DNA of 64,000 nt from assembly GCF_000011645.1 (NCBI RefSeq), contig NC_006270.3:2539501-2603500 (forward strand), in the 5' to 3' direction. This DNA comes from Bacillus licheniformis DSM 13 = ATCC 14580 (lineage in GTDB: Bacteria > Bacillota > Bacilli > Bacillales > Bacillaceae). Shown piece by piece: positions 52,826 to 61,715 of this stretch. Below the pieces are notes generated by a model. That model worked only from the letters and a program-made list of their open reading frames with translations, was not told the origin of the DNA and ran no database searches. Position 1 is the first letter of the stretch. Every line of letters starts with the position of its first letter. The translations under genes and the position numbers were made by a program.

Positions 52826-53716
52826 TTGCTGCTTGATTTTTTCAAGCAGCTCTTCATCAAACTGTTTATTTTTGAGCATTTCAATTTCAAACCGGTAAGG
52901 CGGCTTTTTGTTCTTTTTATCTTCTCCTACATAAGGCGTTTCAAGGATTTTCGGAATATCTTTCAGCTGATCGTGGTGAACGATGTATTGGAGCGCATCA
53001 AAACCGATTTCTCCGAATCCGATGTTTTCGTGGCGGTCCTTTCTCGCACCTCTGACATTCTTGCTGTCATTAATATGAAGCACTTTTAAACGGTCGATTC
53101 CGACAATTTTATCGAATTCGTTTAAGACACCGTCAAAGTCGGATACTACATCGTAACCCGCGTCATGGGTATGGCATGTATCGAAGCAGACGGATAAATG
53201 CTCGTTGTGTGTAACGCCGTCGATGATCTGTGCAAGCTCCTCAAACGTCCGCCCGCATTCTGAACCTTTCCCGGCCATCGTTTCCAAAGCGATCTGCACA
53301 TTCTGATTCGGGTCGATGACCTCGTTCAATCCTTCGATGATTTTTTGAATGCCCGTTTCTGCGCCTGCGCCTACATGAGCTCCCGGGTGAAGAACGATTT
53401 GTCTGGCGCCGATCGCCGACGTCCTTTCAATTTCAGAACGCAAGAACTCGACACCGAGCTCAAATGTGGCCGGATTCGTTGTATTGGCAATATTGATAAT
53501 ATACGGGGCATGAACGACGATATCAGAGATGCCGTTCTCTTCCATGTGAGCCCTTCCCGCTTCAATATTCAAATCCTCGATTTTTTTCCTGCGCGTGTTC
53601 TGCGGCGCTCCCGTATAGATCATAAATGTATTGGCGCCGTAGGAGCTTGCCTCCTGACTGGCCGCAAGCAGCATATGTTTTCCGCTCATTGAGACGTGTG
53701 AACCGATTTTCAACAA
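52823..53716 (-). CDS. nfo: Endonuclease IV (Nfo)
   Basis: 297 aa AP endonuclease of base excision repair. Trinuclear zinc motifs are visible: HPGAHVGAG, ALETMAGKGSE, CFDTCHTHDAGYD and HINDSKN. The start is TTG at 53716 with a second TTG next to it. 11 bases after cshB in one transcription unit. Confidence 0.95.
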   Translation of the reverse strand: MLKIGSHVSMSGKHMLLAASQEASSYGANTFMIYTGAPQNTRRKKIEDLNIEAGRAHMEENGISDIVVHAPYIINIANTTNPATFELGVEFLRSEIERTSAIGARQIVLHPGAHVGAGAETGIQKIIEGLNEVIDPNQNVQIALETMAGKGSECGRTFEELAQIIDGVTHNEHLSVCFDTCHTHDAGYDVVSDFDGVLNEFDKIVGIDRLKVLHINDSKNVRGARKDRHENIGFGEIGFDALQYIVHHDQLKDIPKILETPYVGEDKKNKKPPYRFEIEMLKNKQFDEELLEKIKQQ

Positions 53717-53727
53717 AACTGTTTCCC

Positions 53728-55047
53728 CTACTTTCCTTTTCTAAATTGCTTTCTTTTTTGCTGTCTTTTTATTTTTTGGATTTCCGTCTGCATTTTCTTC
53801 TTATATCCAGGCTTGACTTTTCTCGGTTTTTTCACAAGCCGCTTGGCGACCTCATCCGTTTCATCAGGCGTTCTTTTTCGGTTCTGACGGCGCTTGCGGT
53901 CATCGATCTTTTTCCACTCGCCTTTTTCAATCCTCATGTTTTCAAACACGATCCCCATCTGTTCAAGCTTCACAAGTGCATCTTCATCAGATGTATCATA
54001 AAACGTCACCGCTGTTCCGGATGTTCCGGCGCGCGCTGTACGGCCGACGCGGTGAACGTAAAAGTCAAGATCATCAGGCAGTTCATAGTTAATGACATGG
54101 CTGACGCCTTTAATATCGATTCCCCTTGCAGCCAAATCAGTGGCTATGATATAGGTGAATTCCAGATCGCCGATTTGCTTCATCACTTTTTTTCGTTCCC
54201 GCGGCGTAAGCCCCCCGTGCAGAAGTCCGACTTTCATCCCTTTGTCCGTCAGATAAGCGGCGATCTCGTCGGCCGTTGTTTTTGTATTGGCGAAAACAAT
54301 CGCCAAATACGGATTTAAATGGGTCATGACCTCGAGCAGCAGCTCATTTTTATCCCTGTGCCTGGAAGGTATCAGCACGTGTTCGATTTTTTCAGCCGTG
54401 ATGTGCTTCGGCTCAACATGTGCATACCTCGGATTGGCCATGTATTTTTTCAGGAAAGGCTTTAATTTTTCGGGAATCGTTGCGGAAAATACAAGCATCT
54501 GCAAGCCTTCCGGCATATGCGACCCGATAAAATCGACATCTTCCAAAAATCCCATATCAAGCATTAAGTCCGCCTCGTCAATAACGAACGAACCGGCTTT
54601 ATGAACATCGAGCGCCTGCTCCCTGATCAGGTCTGCAATTCGCCCCGGCGTACCTACCACCAGATGGGGCTGCGTTTTTAATTTGTCAATCGATTTTTGT
54701 TTATCGGTACCGCCGATGAAACATTTCGAACGAATCGCTTCATCAGGCCCTAAAAACTTGGTGATTTTCAGAACTTCCTGATGAATCTGGTTGGCCAGCT
54801 CCCTTGTCGGAGCCGTAATCACGACTTGAACGAACTCCTTTTCAGGATCGATCCTGCTTAAAAGCGGGAGCAGATAGGCGTGCGTTTTTCCCGTACCTGT
54901 CTGCGACTGCCCGATCGCGCTCTCCCCTTTCAGCGCCGCAGGGATTAACCGCTTTTGAATATCAGTCGGCTCATAAAATCCCAAGTGGTGAACAGCCTCT
55001 ATAATAAACGGCTTTAAATCGTACATTTCAAATTTCGTTTGTTTCAT
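53728..55047 (-). CDS. cshB: CshB, DEAD-box RNA helicase
   Basis: 439 aa. Motif I is SQTGTGKTHAYLLP, motif II is VIDEADLMLD, motif III is FSAT and motif VI is HRVGRTARAG. A long basic C-terminal tail (KKMQTEIQKIKRQQKRKQF) for RNA contact. Linked to cold growth and ribosome work in B. subtilis. Confidence 0.93.
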   Translation of the reverse strand: MKQTKFEMYDLKPFIIEAVHHLGFYEPTDIQKRLIPAALKGESAIGQSQTGTGKTHAYLLPLLSRIDPEKEFVQVVITAPTRELANQIHQEVLKITKFLGPDEAIRSKCFIGGTDKQKSIDKLKTQPHLVVGTPGRIADLIREQALDVHKAGSFVIDEADLMLDMGFLEDVDFIGSHMPEGLQMLVFSATIPEKLKPFLKKYMANPRYAHVEPKHITAEKIEHVLIPSRHRDKNELLLEVMTHLNPYLAIVFANTKTTADEIAAYLTDKGMKVGLLHGGLTPRERKKVMKQIGDLEFTYIIATDLAARGIDIKGVSHVINYELPDDLDFYVHRVGRTARAGTSGTAVTFYDTSDEDALVKLEQMGIVFENMRIEKGEWKKIDDRKRRQNRKRTPDETDEVAKRLVKKPRKVKPGYKKKMQTEIQKIKRQQKRKQFRKGK

Positions 55048-55303
55048 TTTCCCAACTCCTTCTTGGAAAGCCGTTATTCCGGCGCTCCAAGCTTTATCCT
55101 ATATGGCTGAATTGTGCGCTTATGTATCCTTTTTTATGCCGCACTGCTAAAAAAAAGGCTGATATCATGTCCATCATTAAATTATAACTGATCCTGCAGA
55201 AAAAAACCATCACCCCCGCCCTAATCGGGCCGGCGGACAAAGGCACTTTGCCACCGTTGGTGCATACCCTATCAAGAGAAGGATTTTGAAAGGAGGTACA
55301 AGT

Positions 55304-55951
55304 ATGTTTCAGCAACAGCCGATGAGAAATCAGCCAAGACCGCAGGCGCCGCAAAGGCCCGGCAGAGCCTTGATGCCGAGACATCCGGGGATGGGAATGC
55401 AGCCCCCTCAAGCGCAGCAGCGTGGCCTGCAGCAGATGTTTCAGCCAATGGGCGCCGCCCAGCAGCAAGCAGGCGCGCGAGGAGGAGGGATTCAGGGGTT
55501 GCTCTCGAAATTTCTTCCCGGATCTGCCGCATCCGGGGGAACAGGAGCGGGTCTCGGCGGAACCGGAAGCGGCCTTGGAGGCATTCAGGGTCTGGCCAAT
55601 CCGTCTACCATTTCAAATATGCTCGGCAATGTTCAAAAAGCGCTCGGCGTAGCCCAGCAAGTAACACCGATGATTCAGCAATACGGACCGCTCGTCCGCA
55701 ATCTCCCCGGAATGGTGAAAATGTTCAGACAGCTGAATTCCGATGATACGGAAGCAGAAGACGGCGAACAACAAAAAGACGAACCGGAACACAAGACCGA
55801 AACGAGCGGCGAAAAGAAAGAAGAAATTAAAGTGTCATCCAAAAAACCCGAAAAATCCAAACCCGAAGAAATCAGAAAAAAACAGAGCCGTTCAGCCCCT
55901 CCGTCTGCAAAAAGAAAAACCGGAGGATCTAAACCTAAACTGTATATATAA
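55304..55951 (+). CDS. yqfQ: YqfQ (VrrA-like), low-complexity protein
   Basis: 215 aa. N-terminal Gln/Pro/Arg-rich stretch, then Gly repeats (GTGAGLGGTGSGLGGI), a short conserved helix (STISNMLGNVQKALGVAQQV), and a Lys/Glu/Ser-rich tail. Relatives include the variable-repeat protein VrrA, found in spore fractions in some species. The ATG at 55304 follows AAAGGAGG. Confidence 0.8.
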   Translation: MFQQQPMRNQPRPQAPQRPGRALMPRHPGMGMQPPQAQQRGLQQMFQPMGAAQQQAGARGGGIQGLLSKFLPGSAASGGTGAGLGGTGSGLGGIQGLANPSTISNMLGNVQKALGVAQQVTPMIQQYGPLVRNLPGMVKMFRQLNSDDTEAEDGEQQKDEPEHKTETSGEKKEEIKVSSKKPEKSKPEEIRKKQSRSAPPSAKRKTGGSKPKLYI

Positions 55952-55957
55952 CATTCT

Positions 55958-55986
55958 TTGATATCTCCTGCGGGATCAGATATAAT
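55958..55986 (+). promoter_or_regulatory. Sigma-A promoter of ispH
   Basis: TTGATA (55958-55963), exactly 17 bases, TATAAT (55981-55986), 85 bases before the ispH ATG. Confidence 0.8.
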
Positions 55987-56010
55987 GAGGTCTATAGAGA
56001 CTGCAAAAAT

Positions 56011-56033
56011 AAGCCGTTTTTTACGGCTTTTTA
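56011..56033 (+). terminator. Terminator-like hairpin in the ispH leader
   Basis: AAGCCGT and ACGGCTT form a stem with a T loop, followed by TTTT. It lies between the promoter and ispH, so it may be an attenuator; it could also simply end readthrough from yqfQ. Confidence 0.55.
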
Positions 56034-56071
56034 TCATGCCCGGCTCTTACTTCTTTATAGGAGGACTAAGA

Positions 56072-57016
56072 ATGAACGTAATTAAAATATCGCCGCGCGG
56101 CTATTGCTACGGTGTCGTCGACGCCATGGTCATCGCAAAAAACGCGGCTCTCGATAAAAGTCTGCCGAGACCTATTTATATTTTAGGAATGATCGTTCAC
56201 AATAAACATGTCACAGACGCATTTGAAAAAGAGGGCATTTATACGCTTGACGGCCCGAATAGGCTCGAGATTTTGAATCAGGTCGACAAAGGAACGGTGA
56301 TCTTCACCGCTCACGGCGTTTCGCCCGAAGTCCGCAAAATAGCTGAGGATAAAGGTCTTGTCGCGATTGACGCCACCTGCCCTGATGTGACAAAAACACA
56401 CGATTTAATCCGGAAAATGAAAGCCGAAGGCTATCACGTCATCTACATCGGAAAAAAAGGACACCCGGAGCCTGAAGGAGCGGTCGGCGTCGCCCCGGAT
56501 ATCGTTCATCTTGTTGAAACCGAAGAAGATGTGGAAAGGCTGGACATTGAAGCGGAGAAACTGATTGTCACGAACCAAACGACGATGTCCCAATGGGATG
56601 TCCACGATATTATGGAAAAGGTAAAAGAAAAATATCCGGATGTTGAATTCCACCAGGAGATTTGCCTGGCCACCCAAGTGCGTCAGGAAGCGGTGTCCGA
56701 ACAAGCGAAAAAAGCCGATTTGACGATCGTTGTCGGCGATCCGAAAAGCAATAACTCAAACCGCCTCGCCCAGGTCTCCGAAGAAATCGCGGGCACGAAA
56801 GCATACCGGATCGGTGATTTAAGCGAATTAAAGCTGGAATGGCTTGACGGCGTAGAAACCGTCGCTGTAACGGCCGGCGCATCGACACCGACCCCGATTA
56901 CAAAGGAAGTCATCCGCTTTTTAGAGCAATTCGATCATGAAGATCCGTCCACATGGAAGATCAGTCACGAAGTACCGCTGCATAAAATCTTGCCTAAAGT
57001 AAAAGCAAAAACCTGA
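56072..57016 (+). CDS. ispH: IspH, 4-hydroxy-3-methylbut-2-enyl diphosphate reductase
   Basis: 314 aa, last enzyme of the MEP pathway. The three cluster Cys are in RGYCYGVV, DATCPDVTKTH and HQEICLATQ. The ATG at 56072 follows AGGAGG; the frame is open to 55958 but that is the promoter and leader. Confidence 0.96.
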   Translation: MNVIKISPRGYCYGVVDAMVIAKNAALDKSLPRPIYILGMIVHNKHVTDAFEKEGIYTLDGPNRLEILNQVDKGTVIFTAHGVSPEVRKIAEDKGLVAIDATCPDVTKTHDLIRKMKAEGYHVIYIGKKGHPEPEGAVGVAPDIVHLVETEEDVERLDIEAEKLIVTNQTTMSQWDVHDIMEKVKEKYPDVEFHQEICLATQVRQEAVSEQAKKADLTIVVGDPKSNNSNRLAQVSEEIAGTKAYRIGDLSELKLEWLDGVETVAVTAGASTPTPITKEVIRFLEQFDHEDPSTWKISHEVPLHKILPKVKAKT

Positions 57017-57045
57017 AGCGCTAATAGCTTCAGGTTTTGTTTTTT
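57010..57045 (+). terminator. Terminator of ispH
   Basis: CCTGAAGC and GCTTCAGG form a hairpin followed by TTTTGTTTTTT. Confidence 0.8.
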
Positions 57046-58165
57046 ATACAAACGTAAACGGATTCGTATTCGTATCCGATGGAAAGACCGAGACATCAAA
57101 TTTTTTCTCCCGGCACATCGCTGTCAGCTTTTTTGCAACCCCGTTTTTCATGATTTGTTCAGCATAATGGCCGGGGTCAACTACATTCAGCCCGATCATC
57201 ATGGCGTCGTGCGCCGTATGGAAATACAGGTCTCCCGTGACATATACATCAGCGCCCATACGTTTTGCATGATGGATGTATTTGTTGCCGTCACCGCCTA
57301 ATACGGCGACCTTCTTCACTTTCGCATCAGACTTGCCCACCATCCGCGCTCCGTTCGCCTCCAACTTTTCCTTCACATATCGGGCAAACGCTTCGAGTGT
57401 CATCTCTTCATTCAATTCACCGATGCGGCCCAGCCCTTTTTGAAGCGGATTCTGCTCGACCGGATAAATATCAAAGGCCACTTCTTCATACGGATGGGCC
57501 TCACTCATCGCTTTGATCACGGATTTTTCAATACCCGCCGGATAAACGGTCTCGATTCTTACCTCTTCGACCCGTTCAAGCTCGCCCCGCTTGCCGATAA
57601 ACGGATCAGCTTCAGATAGCGGCTTGAAGCTGCCGACTCCTTCTGCAGAAAACGCACAGTGGCTGTAGGCGCCGATATGGCCGGCTCCAGCGTCTCCAAG
57701 AGCTGTGCGTACCTGTTCTTCATAATCTTTCGGGACATAGACGGCAAGTTTTTTCAGCGGCTCTTCATAGGTTGGAACCAGAACTTTTGTGTTCTTTAAT
57801 TCCAGCGCTTCCGCTAGCATGTCGTTGACACCGCCGTCAGCGACATCGAGATTCGTATGAGCCGCATAAACCGCGATATCATGCTTGATGCACTTTTCGA
57901 TCAGCCTTCCGCCGGGCTGATCTGTGATGACATGTTTCAGCGGCCTGAAAACAGGGGGATGGTGCGCAATAATTAAATCAACGTTCTTTGCGATCGCTTC
58001 ATCAACCGTTTCTTCGAGAACATCAAGCGTGACCATGACATTGGCCACCGTTTTGTTCAGCGTGCCGATTTGCAGGCCGATTTTATCTCCTTCAACGGCT
58101 AAAGACTTAGGCGAGAACTGTTCAAACAATTGAATGATTTCATGCCCGTTTATCGTTTTTGTCAT
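57044..58165 (-). CDS. yqfO: YqfO, NIF3/DUF34-family protein
   Basis: 373 aa with the NIF3 metal site (LIIAHHPPVF and HTNLDVADGG near the N-terminus; DPGHYAEQ near the C-terminus) and the inserted PII-like domain found in Bacillus homologues. Sometimes annotated as GTP cyclohydrolase I type 2, which is doubtful. Coupled to trmK by a four-base overlap. Confidence 0.9.
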   Translation of the reverse strand: MTKTINGHEIIQLFEQFSPKSLAVEGDKIGLQIGTLNKTVANVMVTLDVLEETVDEAIAKNVDLIIAHHPPVFRPLKHVITDQPGGRLIEKCIKHDIAVYAAHTNLDVADGGVNDMLAEALELKNTKVLVPTYEEPLKKLAVYVPKDYEEQVRTALGDAGAGHIGAYSHCAFSAEGVGSFKPLSEADPFIGKRGELERVEEVRIETVYPAGIEKSVIKAMSEAHPYEEVAFDIYPVEQNPLQKGLGRIGELNEEMTLEAFARYVKEKLEANGARMVGKSDAKVKKVAVLGGDGNKYIHHAKRMGADVYVTGDLYFHTAHDAMMIGLNVVDPGHYAEQIMKNGVAKKLTAMCREKKFDVSVFPSDTNTNPFTFV

Positions 58166-58884
58166 CTTCTAAGTACCTCCTTTAAGATCTCTATCCGTTC
58201 TGACAGCTCAAGCAATTTTTGTCGATTTTCTTCACTCGGAGGAGCCGCTTCAATTTGTCGATAGATGTTTTCCGTATGTTTCAGCTCCTGCGACCATTTT
58301 TTGATAAAAACATCATTTTGTTCTTTGACCAAAAATGGGCCGACAAGCATGCCTGCCGCAAAGGAAACCCCATCGTAAGCCGCATCCCGATCGCCCGCTT
58401 CAGCCACGAGAACCTCATAGTACTTGCCGTCTTCTTCAAGGATCTCTTCATTGATCAGTGCATAGCCTTCCTGGTAGAGCCACTCTCTAATATGGTGAGC
58501 GTGGATATTCGGCTGTAAAACCAAACGCTCCTTACCTGAGAGCTTATCCTTGCCCGTTTTTAGAATGTGAGCAATGAGCGAGCCACCCATTCCGGCAATC
58601 GTGATCACATCGGCTTCGCCCTTTTCAATCACTTCAAGCCCGTCTCCTTTCCTGACGGATATGAGCGAACTTAACTGCAGTTTCTCAACCTGCTGTTTCG
58701 CAGAAAGAAACGGACCATCTGTGATTTCTCCGGCGATCGCGGCGCTTGCCAGGCGATTCAGCACACAATAGCAAGGCAAATACGCATGATCAGACCCGAT
58801 ATCAGCCACAACAGCCCCTTTTGTTATGTATTCCGCCACAGTCTGCAGCCTTTTCGATAACTTCAATTCATTCACAATCATCAC
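58162..58884 (-). CDS. trmK: TrmK (YqfN), tRNA (adenine-22-N1)-methyltransferase
   Basis: 240 aa. The SAM motif is ADIGSDHAYLP; ITIAGMGGSLIAHIL is the catalytic NPPY-like region of this family. The start is uncertain: ATG at 58884 or 58881, or GTG at 58875 (MNELKLSKR, as in B. subtilis). Confidence 0.92.
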   Translation of the reverse strand: MMIVNELKLSKRLQTVAEYITKGAVVADIGSDHAYLPCYCVLNRLASAAIAGEITDGPFLSAKQQVEKLQLSSLISVRKGDGLEVIEKGEADVITIAGMGGSLIAHILKTGKDKLSGKERLVLQPNIHAHHIREWLYQEGYALINEEILEEDGKYYEVLVAEAGDRDAAYDGVSFAAGMLVGPFLVKEQNDVFIKKWSQELKHTENIYRQIEAAPPSEENRQKLLELSERIEILKEVLRR

Positions 58885-58964
58885 TACTTTTCTAGATTCA
58901 TTTTACTTTTACTATCATATAAAAAATCGCTTTACTTTCCAAGCTGGAACAGCAAATCAACATT

Positions 58965-59689
58965 CTACTCGGTCAATTTTGGATTCTCTCTGTAATATCC
59001 ACGTAAAGTATGGGTCTCAAGATCCGCGAGCCGAACCGGAATCGGCAGCCTGCTTTCTCGATTGATTAAGCTCATCGCGATGTCATAACTGCTGTCTAAA
59101 TCAATCAAATGTCCGCATGATAGAAATATCGGTTTGACATCTTGCCTTGTCCGCACCGCACGTCCGTAGACTTCGCCATCAATCACAATATCTGTATAAG
59201 CGCCGAATTTATTATCAGGCATCACAAAATCAGTTTGTTTTATTTTCAAGTAAGTTTTCGCAATGCCGATCGTTGGGTTTTCGAGAAAAAACGCAGCATG
59301 TGTCGCAATCCAATATGGTTAATATGGAGATAGCCATTCCCGTCAAATAAAAAAACATCCGGTTCAATCGTCAGCTTTTTAGCTGCCTTAATAATAAGCG
59401 GCAGCTCCCTAAAAGCAAGAAACCCTGCGATATAAGGCACGGCGATTTTCCCTGCACAATGTACTTTTTCAATGACACGCTTCGTATGAAAATCCAGCAC
59501 GATGATGCTGCAGACACCAAATGCTTCACCATCTTTCTCCCAATAAGCTAAATCAACCCCCGCACAGGTTTGCAGAGCGTCTTTACTGATGGGGTTTTCT
59601 AGATTGATATGTTTTTTTAGTTTTGTTTGTATCGTTAAGAAGTCATTTTCTTGGTTTAAATTAAAATCGTGTATATTGTTGATGTTCAT
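58965..59689 (-). pseudogene. nfi: Endonuclease V (nfi), broken by a one-base frameshift
   Basis: Two adjacent frames, 59689-59246 and 59249-58965, together cover a whole endonuclease V. Part one has CAGVDLAYWEKDGEAFGV (catalytic Asp) and DVFLFDGNGYLHINHIG; part two has DIVIDGEVYGRAVRTR and SCGHLIDLDSSY. Shifting frame after GGA at 59309 reads THAAFFLENPTIGIAKTYLK, as expected. One base (a G in GGAGTTGCG) is missing, and restoring it gives 241 aa. The enzyme acts at deaminated bases. In B. subtilis the homologue is ywqL, beside a toxin-antitoxin locus. Confidence 0.85.
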
Positions 59690-59817
59690 CTTTAAAAACC
59701 AACTTTCTACATGCCTTTTTTTGAACGCCTTTATCTAGATCATATCTAAATTGTTCAGTTCATTACCGGGACATCACTCCGATGCCGGACAGCAAGATGT
59801 CTTATAGAATGATCATT

Positions 59818-59865
59818 GTAAAAAAAGAGCCCCTTAACAAGCAAAAATTCGGGAGCTCTGTTTGT
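59818..59865 (-). terminator. Terminator of the small gene at 59903
   Basis: On the minus strand AGAGCTCCC and GGGGCTCT pair (one bulge) and are followed by seven T. The rest of 59690-59902 shows nothing recognisable. Confidence 0.75.
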
Positions 59866-59902
59866 CTTTTTGTAAATCGGGTGATGTTTTAATCATTCAT
59901 TA

Positions 59903-60127
59903 TTATTCTTTATTTCTCAGCTTCATCGTCATGCTGTTTACACCTTCAAAAAGGGCGTCCCGTATGATTTCAGTGTAATTCTGGTAACTGTCGCTTTTGG
60001 CTTTAATGATATCTAAAACTTGTTTAAATTGTCCATCTACGATAATCGTAATGCCTTCGACCTTTTCACCTGTCTGATCATTCTCAAATTCCTCATTCAA
60101 CATGGTTACCGTATCATTACTATTCAT
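59903..60127 (-). CDS. Small protein, possibly ribbon-helix-helix
   Basis: 74 aa of unknown function. EGITIIVDGQFKQVLDIIK followed by YQNYTEIIRDALFEGVN suggests a strand, a helix, a turn and a second helix as in RHH regulators; this is inference from pattern only. RBS AGGAGAG and a following terminator support a real, separately transcribed gene. No adjacent toxin partner. Confidence 0.65.
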   Translation of the reverse strand: MNSNDTVTMLNEEFENDQTGEKVEGITIIVDGQFKQVLDIIKAKSDSYQNYTEIIRDALFEGVNSMTMKLRNKE

Positions 60128-60172
60128 TAGAAACTCTCCTATCTTTTTTAAAATAAACTTTTCCCTTTATGA

Positions 60173-60349
60173 TTTATCCAATACTTTTAATTTGTAGGAA
60201 CTAGACTTGTAAAGTCCTCATAAACTCCAATCCAATGATTTTGGTATATATTCTTCATAACATGCTGGTTCTAGGTACATGGAATACAACTTTTTCTGAC
60301 TAAAATCGATTAATAATGAGGGGCTGAAGTCAAACAAAGCATCGGCTGG
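60173..60349 (-). pseudogene. Decayed coding remnant in frame after the 60350 gene
   Basis: Directly after the TAG of the next gene the same frame stays open for 43 codons (FSPSLLIDFSQKKLYSMY, EPACYEEYIPKSLDW), then TGA at 60220-60218, then 14 more codons to TAA. The composition is clearly protein-like and resembles the end of small immunity-type proteins. It may be the original C-terminus of the upstream gene or of a fused partner. Confidence 0.5.
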
Positions 60350-61009
60350 CTATTTATATTGATGTTCGGCTGCTTTTTGAAGGGCGGCTTCTATGTGGTC
60401 CACTAATTTTTCCGGTCTTCTCGTTTCCATGTCTTCTAACGGGTTTTCCCAGTCCAAATTCTTAATTAATAGCATATAAAAAGTGCCTGAAGGCTCAATA
60501 TCCACGTACCAGCCGACATCTAAAATCAAGCGGCTTTCTTTATGCTCCAACTGTAGTAATGATGACGTAAAGTTAAACCAGTCATCACTGTCCTCCTCTA
60601 ACTGATCTGGATCGATATCAATTAGTTTATTATAAGAGACGGTCCATCCTTGAGGAATTCTAAGACGTAAATAGTCAGGAGGCCCTTCAAAAATGAAAAA
60701 GTTCCCTCCAAATGCCGCCGCTTCTATTTTCCAAATGATCCGTTCCAGCTCTTTTACTAGCTGCCTGCGATCTTCAACATTGATTGTGTCAATCGTTTCT
60801 CTATGATTGTCATAAATATGAATAAGATATTCATCCTGGCCTTTAATGATTTTGACCGCAGCATGATATCTTTGTTTTTCTAATTCTAATAATTTGGTAT
60901 TTGGTTCAACTTTTTCATGTGTGTCGGTTAAGTCATTATATTTAACGAACCAGCCGCACGGTATATTTATAGGTTCTAATGATTTTATGGAATTAGACAA
61001 ATCGTTCAC
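60350..61009 (-). CDS. Unknown protein with two internal repeats, possible immunity protein
   Basis: 219 aa, acidic, no signal peptide or membrane helix. Two halves look homologous: IPCGWFVKYNDLTDTHE (about 16-32) matches IPQGWTVSYNKLIDIDP (about 118-134), each followed by a LELE- or LQLE-type helix, strands, and a C-terminal helix (RRQLVKELERIIWKIEAAA and RPEKLVDHIEAALQKAAEH). The start is GTG at 61009 or TTG three codons later, behind AGGAG. Function unknown; immunity is inferred from size, acidity and neighbours. Confidence 0.7.
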   Translation of the reverse strand: MNDLSNSIKSLEPINIPCGWFVKYNDLTDTHEKVEPNTKLLELEKQRYHAAVKIIKGQDEYLIHIYDNHRETIDTINVEDRRQLVKELERIIWKIEAAAFGGNFFIFEGPPDYLRLRIPQGWTVSYNKLIDIDPDQLEEDSDDWFNFTSSLLQLEHKESRLILDVGWYVDIEPSGTFYMLLIKNLDWENPLEDMETRRPEKLVDHIEAALQKAAEHQYK

Positions 61010-61277
61010 TCCTGATTTGTATATTCGTCTCTTGAGTTCAGGTCTTGTCCTCTTATTTGTTTTATTACCAAGTTTTATACAAATAATGTGTCAGTACTTT
61101 ACTATTTGCATTAGATGACTGACGGAGATCATTTTATTTCACAGCCAGACCAAACTGCCGACACTAGAATACAAAGGACTGTGTCCACAAGCTCTCCTAC
61201 TTGGAGCAAGCAATAATCATGATCGTCTTCTTGTCTTTTATGTATGACAAAATGAAATATGAATAATTCTATATAGA

Positions 61278-61682
61278 TCAAAATCCATGGTCAAAGTCTA
61301 TTTCATACAAATCTACCCATTCTATAAAAGTCGGCATTGATTTAGTGGTAGTAAACTCATTAATTATACGGTAAGCTAAACCACGATCTACATAGCTGCA
61401 AGACGGAATCTTCATTGGCTCCCCACCTACTAAATGTTCCACCGTTTCTATTTCAACATTTTTATTCATTGGAACGAGGTAGTCTGGATGTCTCATTATA
61501 AAGAACCCATATGGTTCATCATAAAAGAAAATTAACCATTCATCACAGCCCTCTACTTCAAAACATGAATCCCCGCTTCCTTGCTTCCAATAATCCTCGC
61601 CTTTTTCAAATACAATACTTCTTATAAAATCATCATTCGGGTTTTCAATTGGTTCTTCAACCGGTCCATTATACGTGATCAT
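61278..61682 (-). CDS. Small acidic protein, possible immunity protein
   Basis: 134 aa, very acidic (PVEEPIENPNDDFIRSIVF) with many aromatic residues (CDEWLIFFYDEPYGFFIM); no signal or membrane helix. AAGGTGG precedes the ATG. The size, acidity and surroundings resemble immunity proteins of polymorphic toxins; I cannot name a family. The 61010-61277 gap holds no convincing gene. Confidence 0.65.
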   Translation of the reverse strand: MITYNGPVEEPIENPNDDFIRSIVFEKGEDYWKQGSGDSCFEVEGCDEWLIFFYDEPYGFFIMRHPDYLVPMNKNVEIETVEHLVGGEPMKIPSCSYVDRGLAYRIINEFTTTKSMPTFIEWVDLYEIDFDHGF

Positions 61683-61715
61683 ATTAATACCACCTTATTT
61701 GGTAGCCTCAATTAT

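Noticed and set aside
55958..56071. N-terminal extension of ispH
   Set aside because: Contains a perfect promoter and leader hairpin; AGGAGG and ATG at 56072 mark the real start.
61140..61277. Open minus-strand stretch reading DYCLLQVGELVDTVLCILV
   Set aside because: No start with an RBS and no recognisable family; it could be a remnant, but the evidence is too thin to list as a gene.
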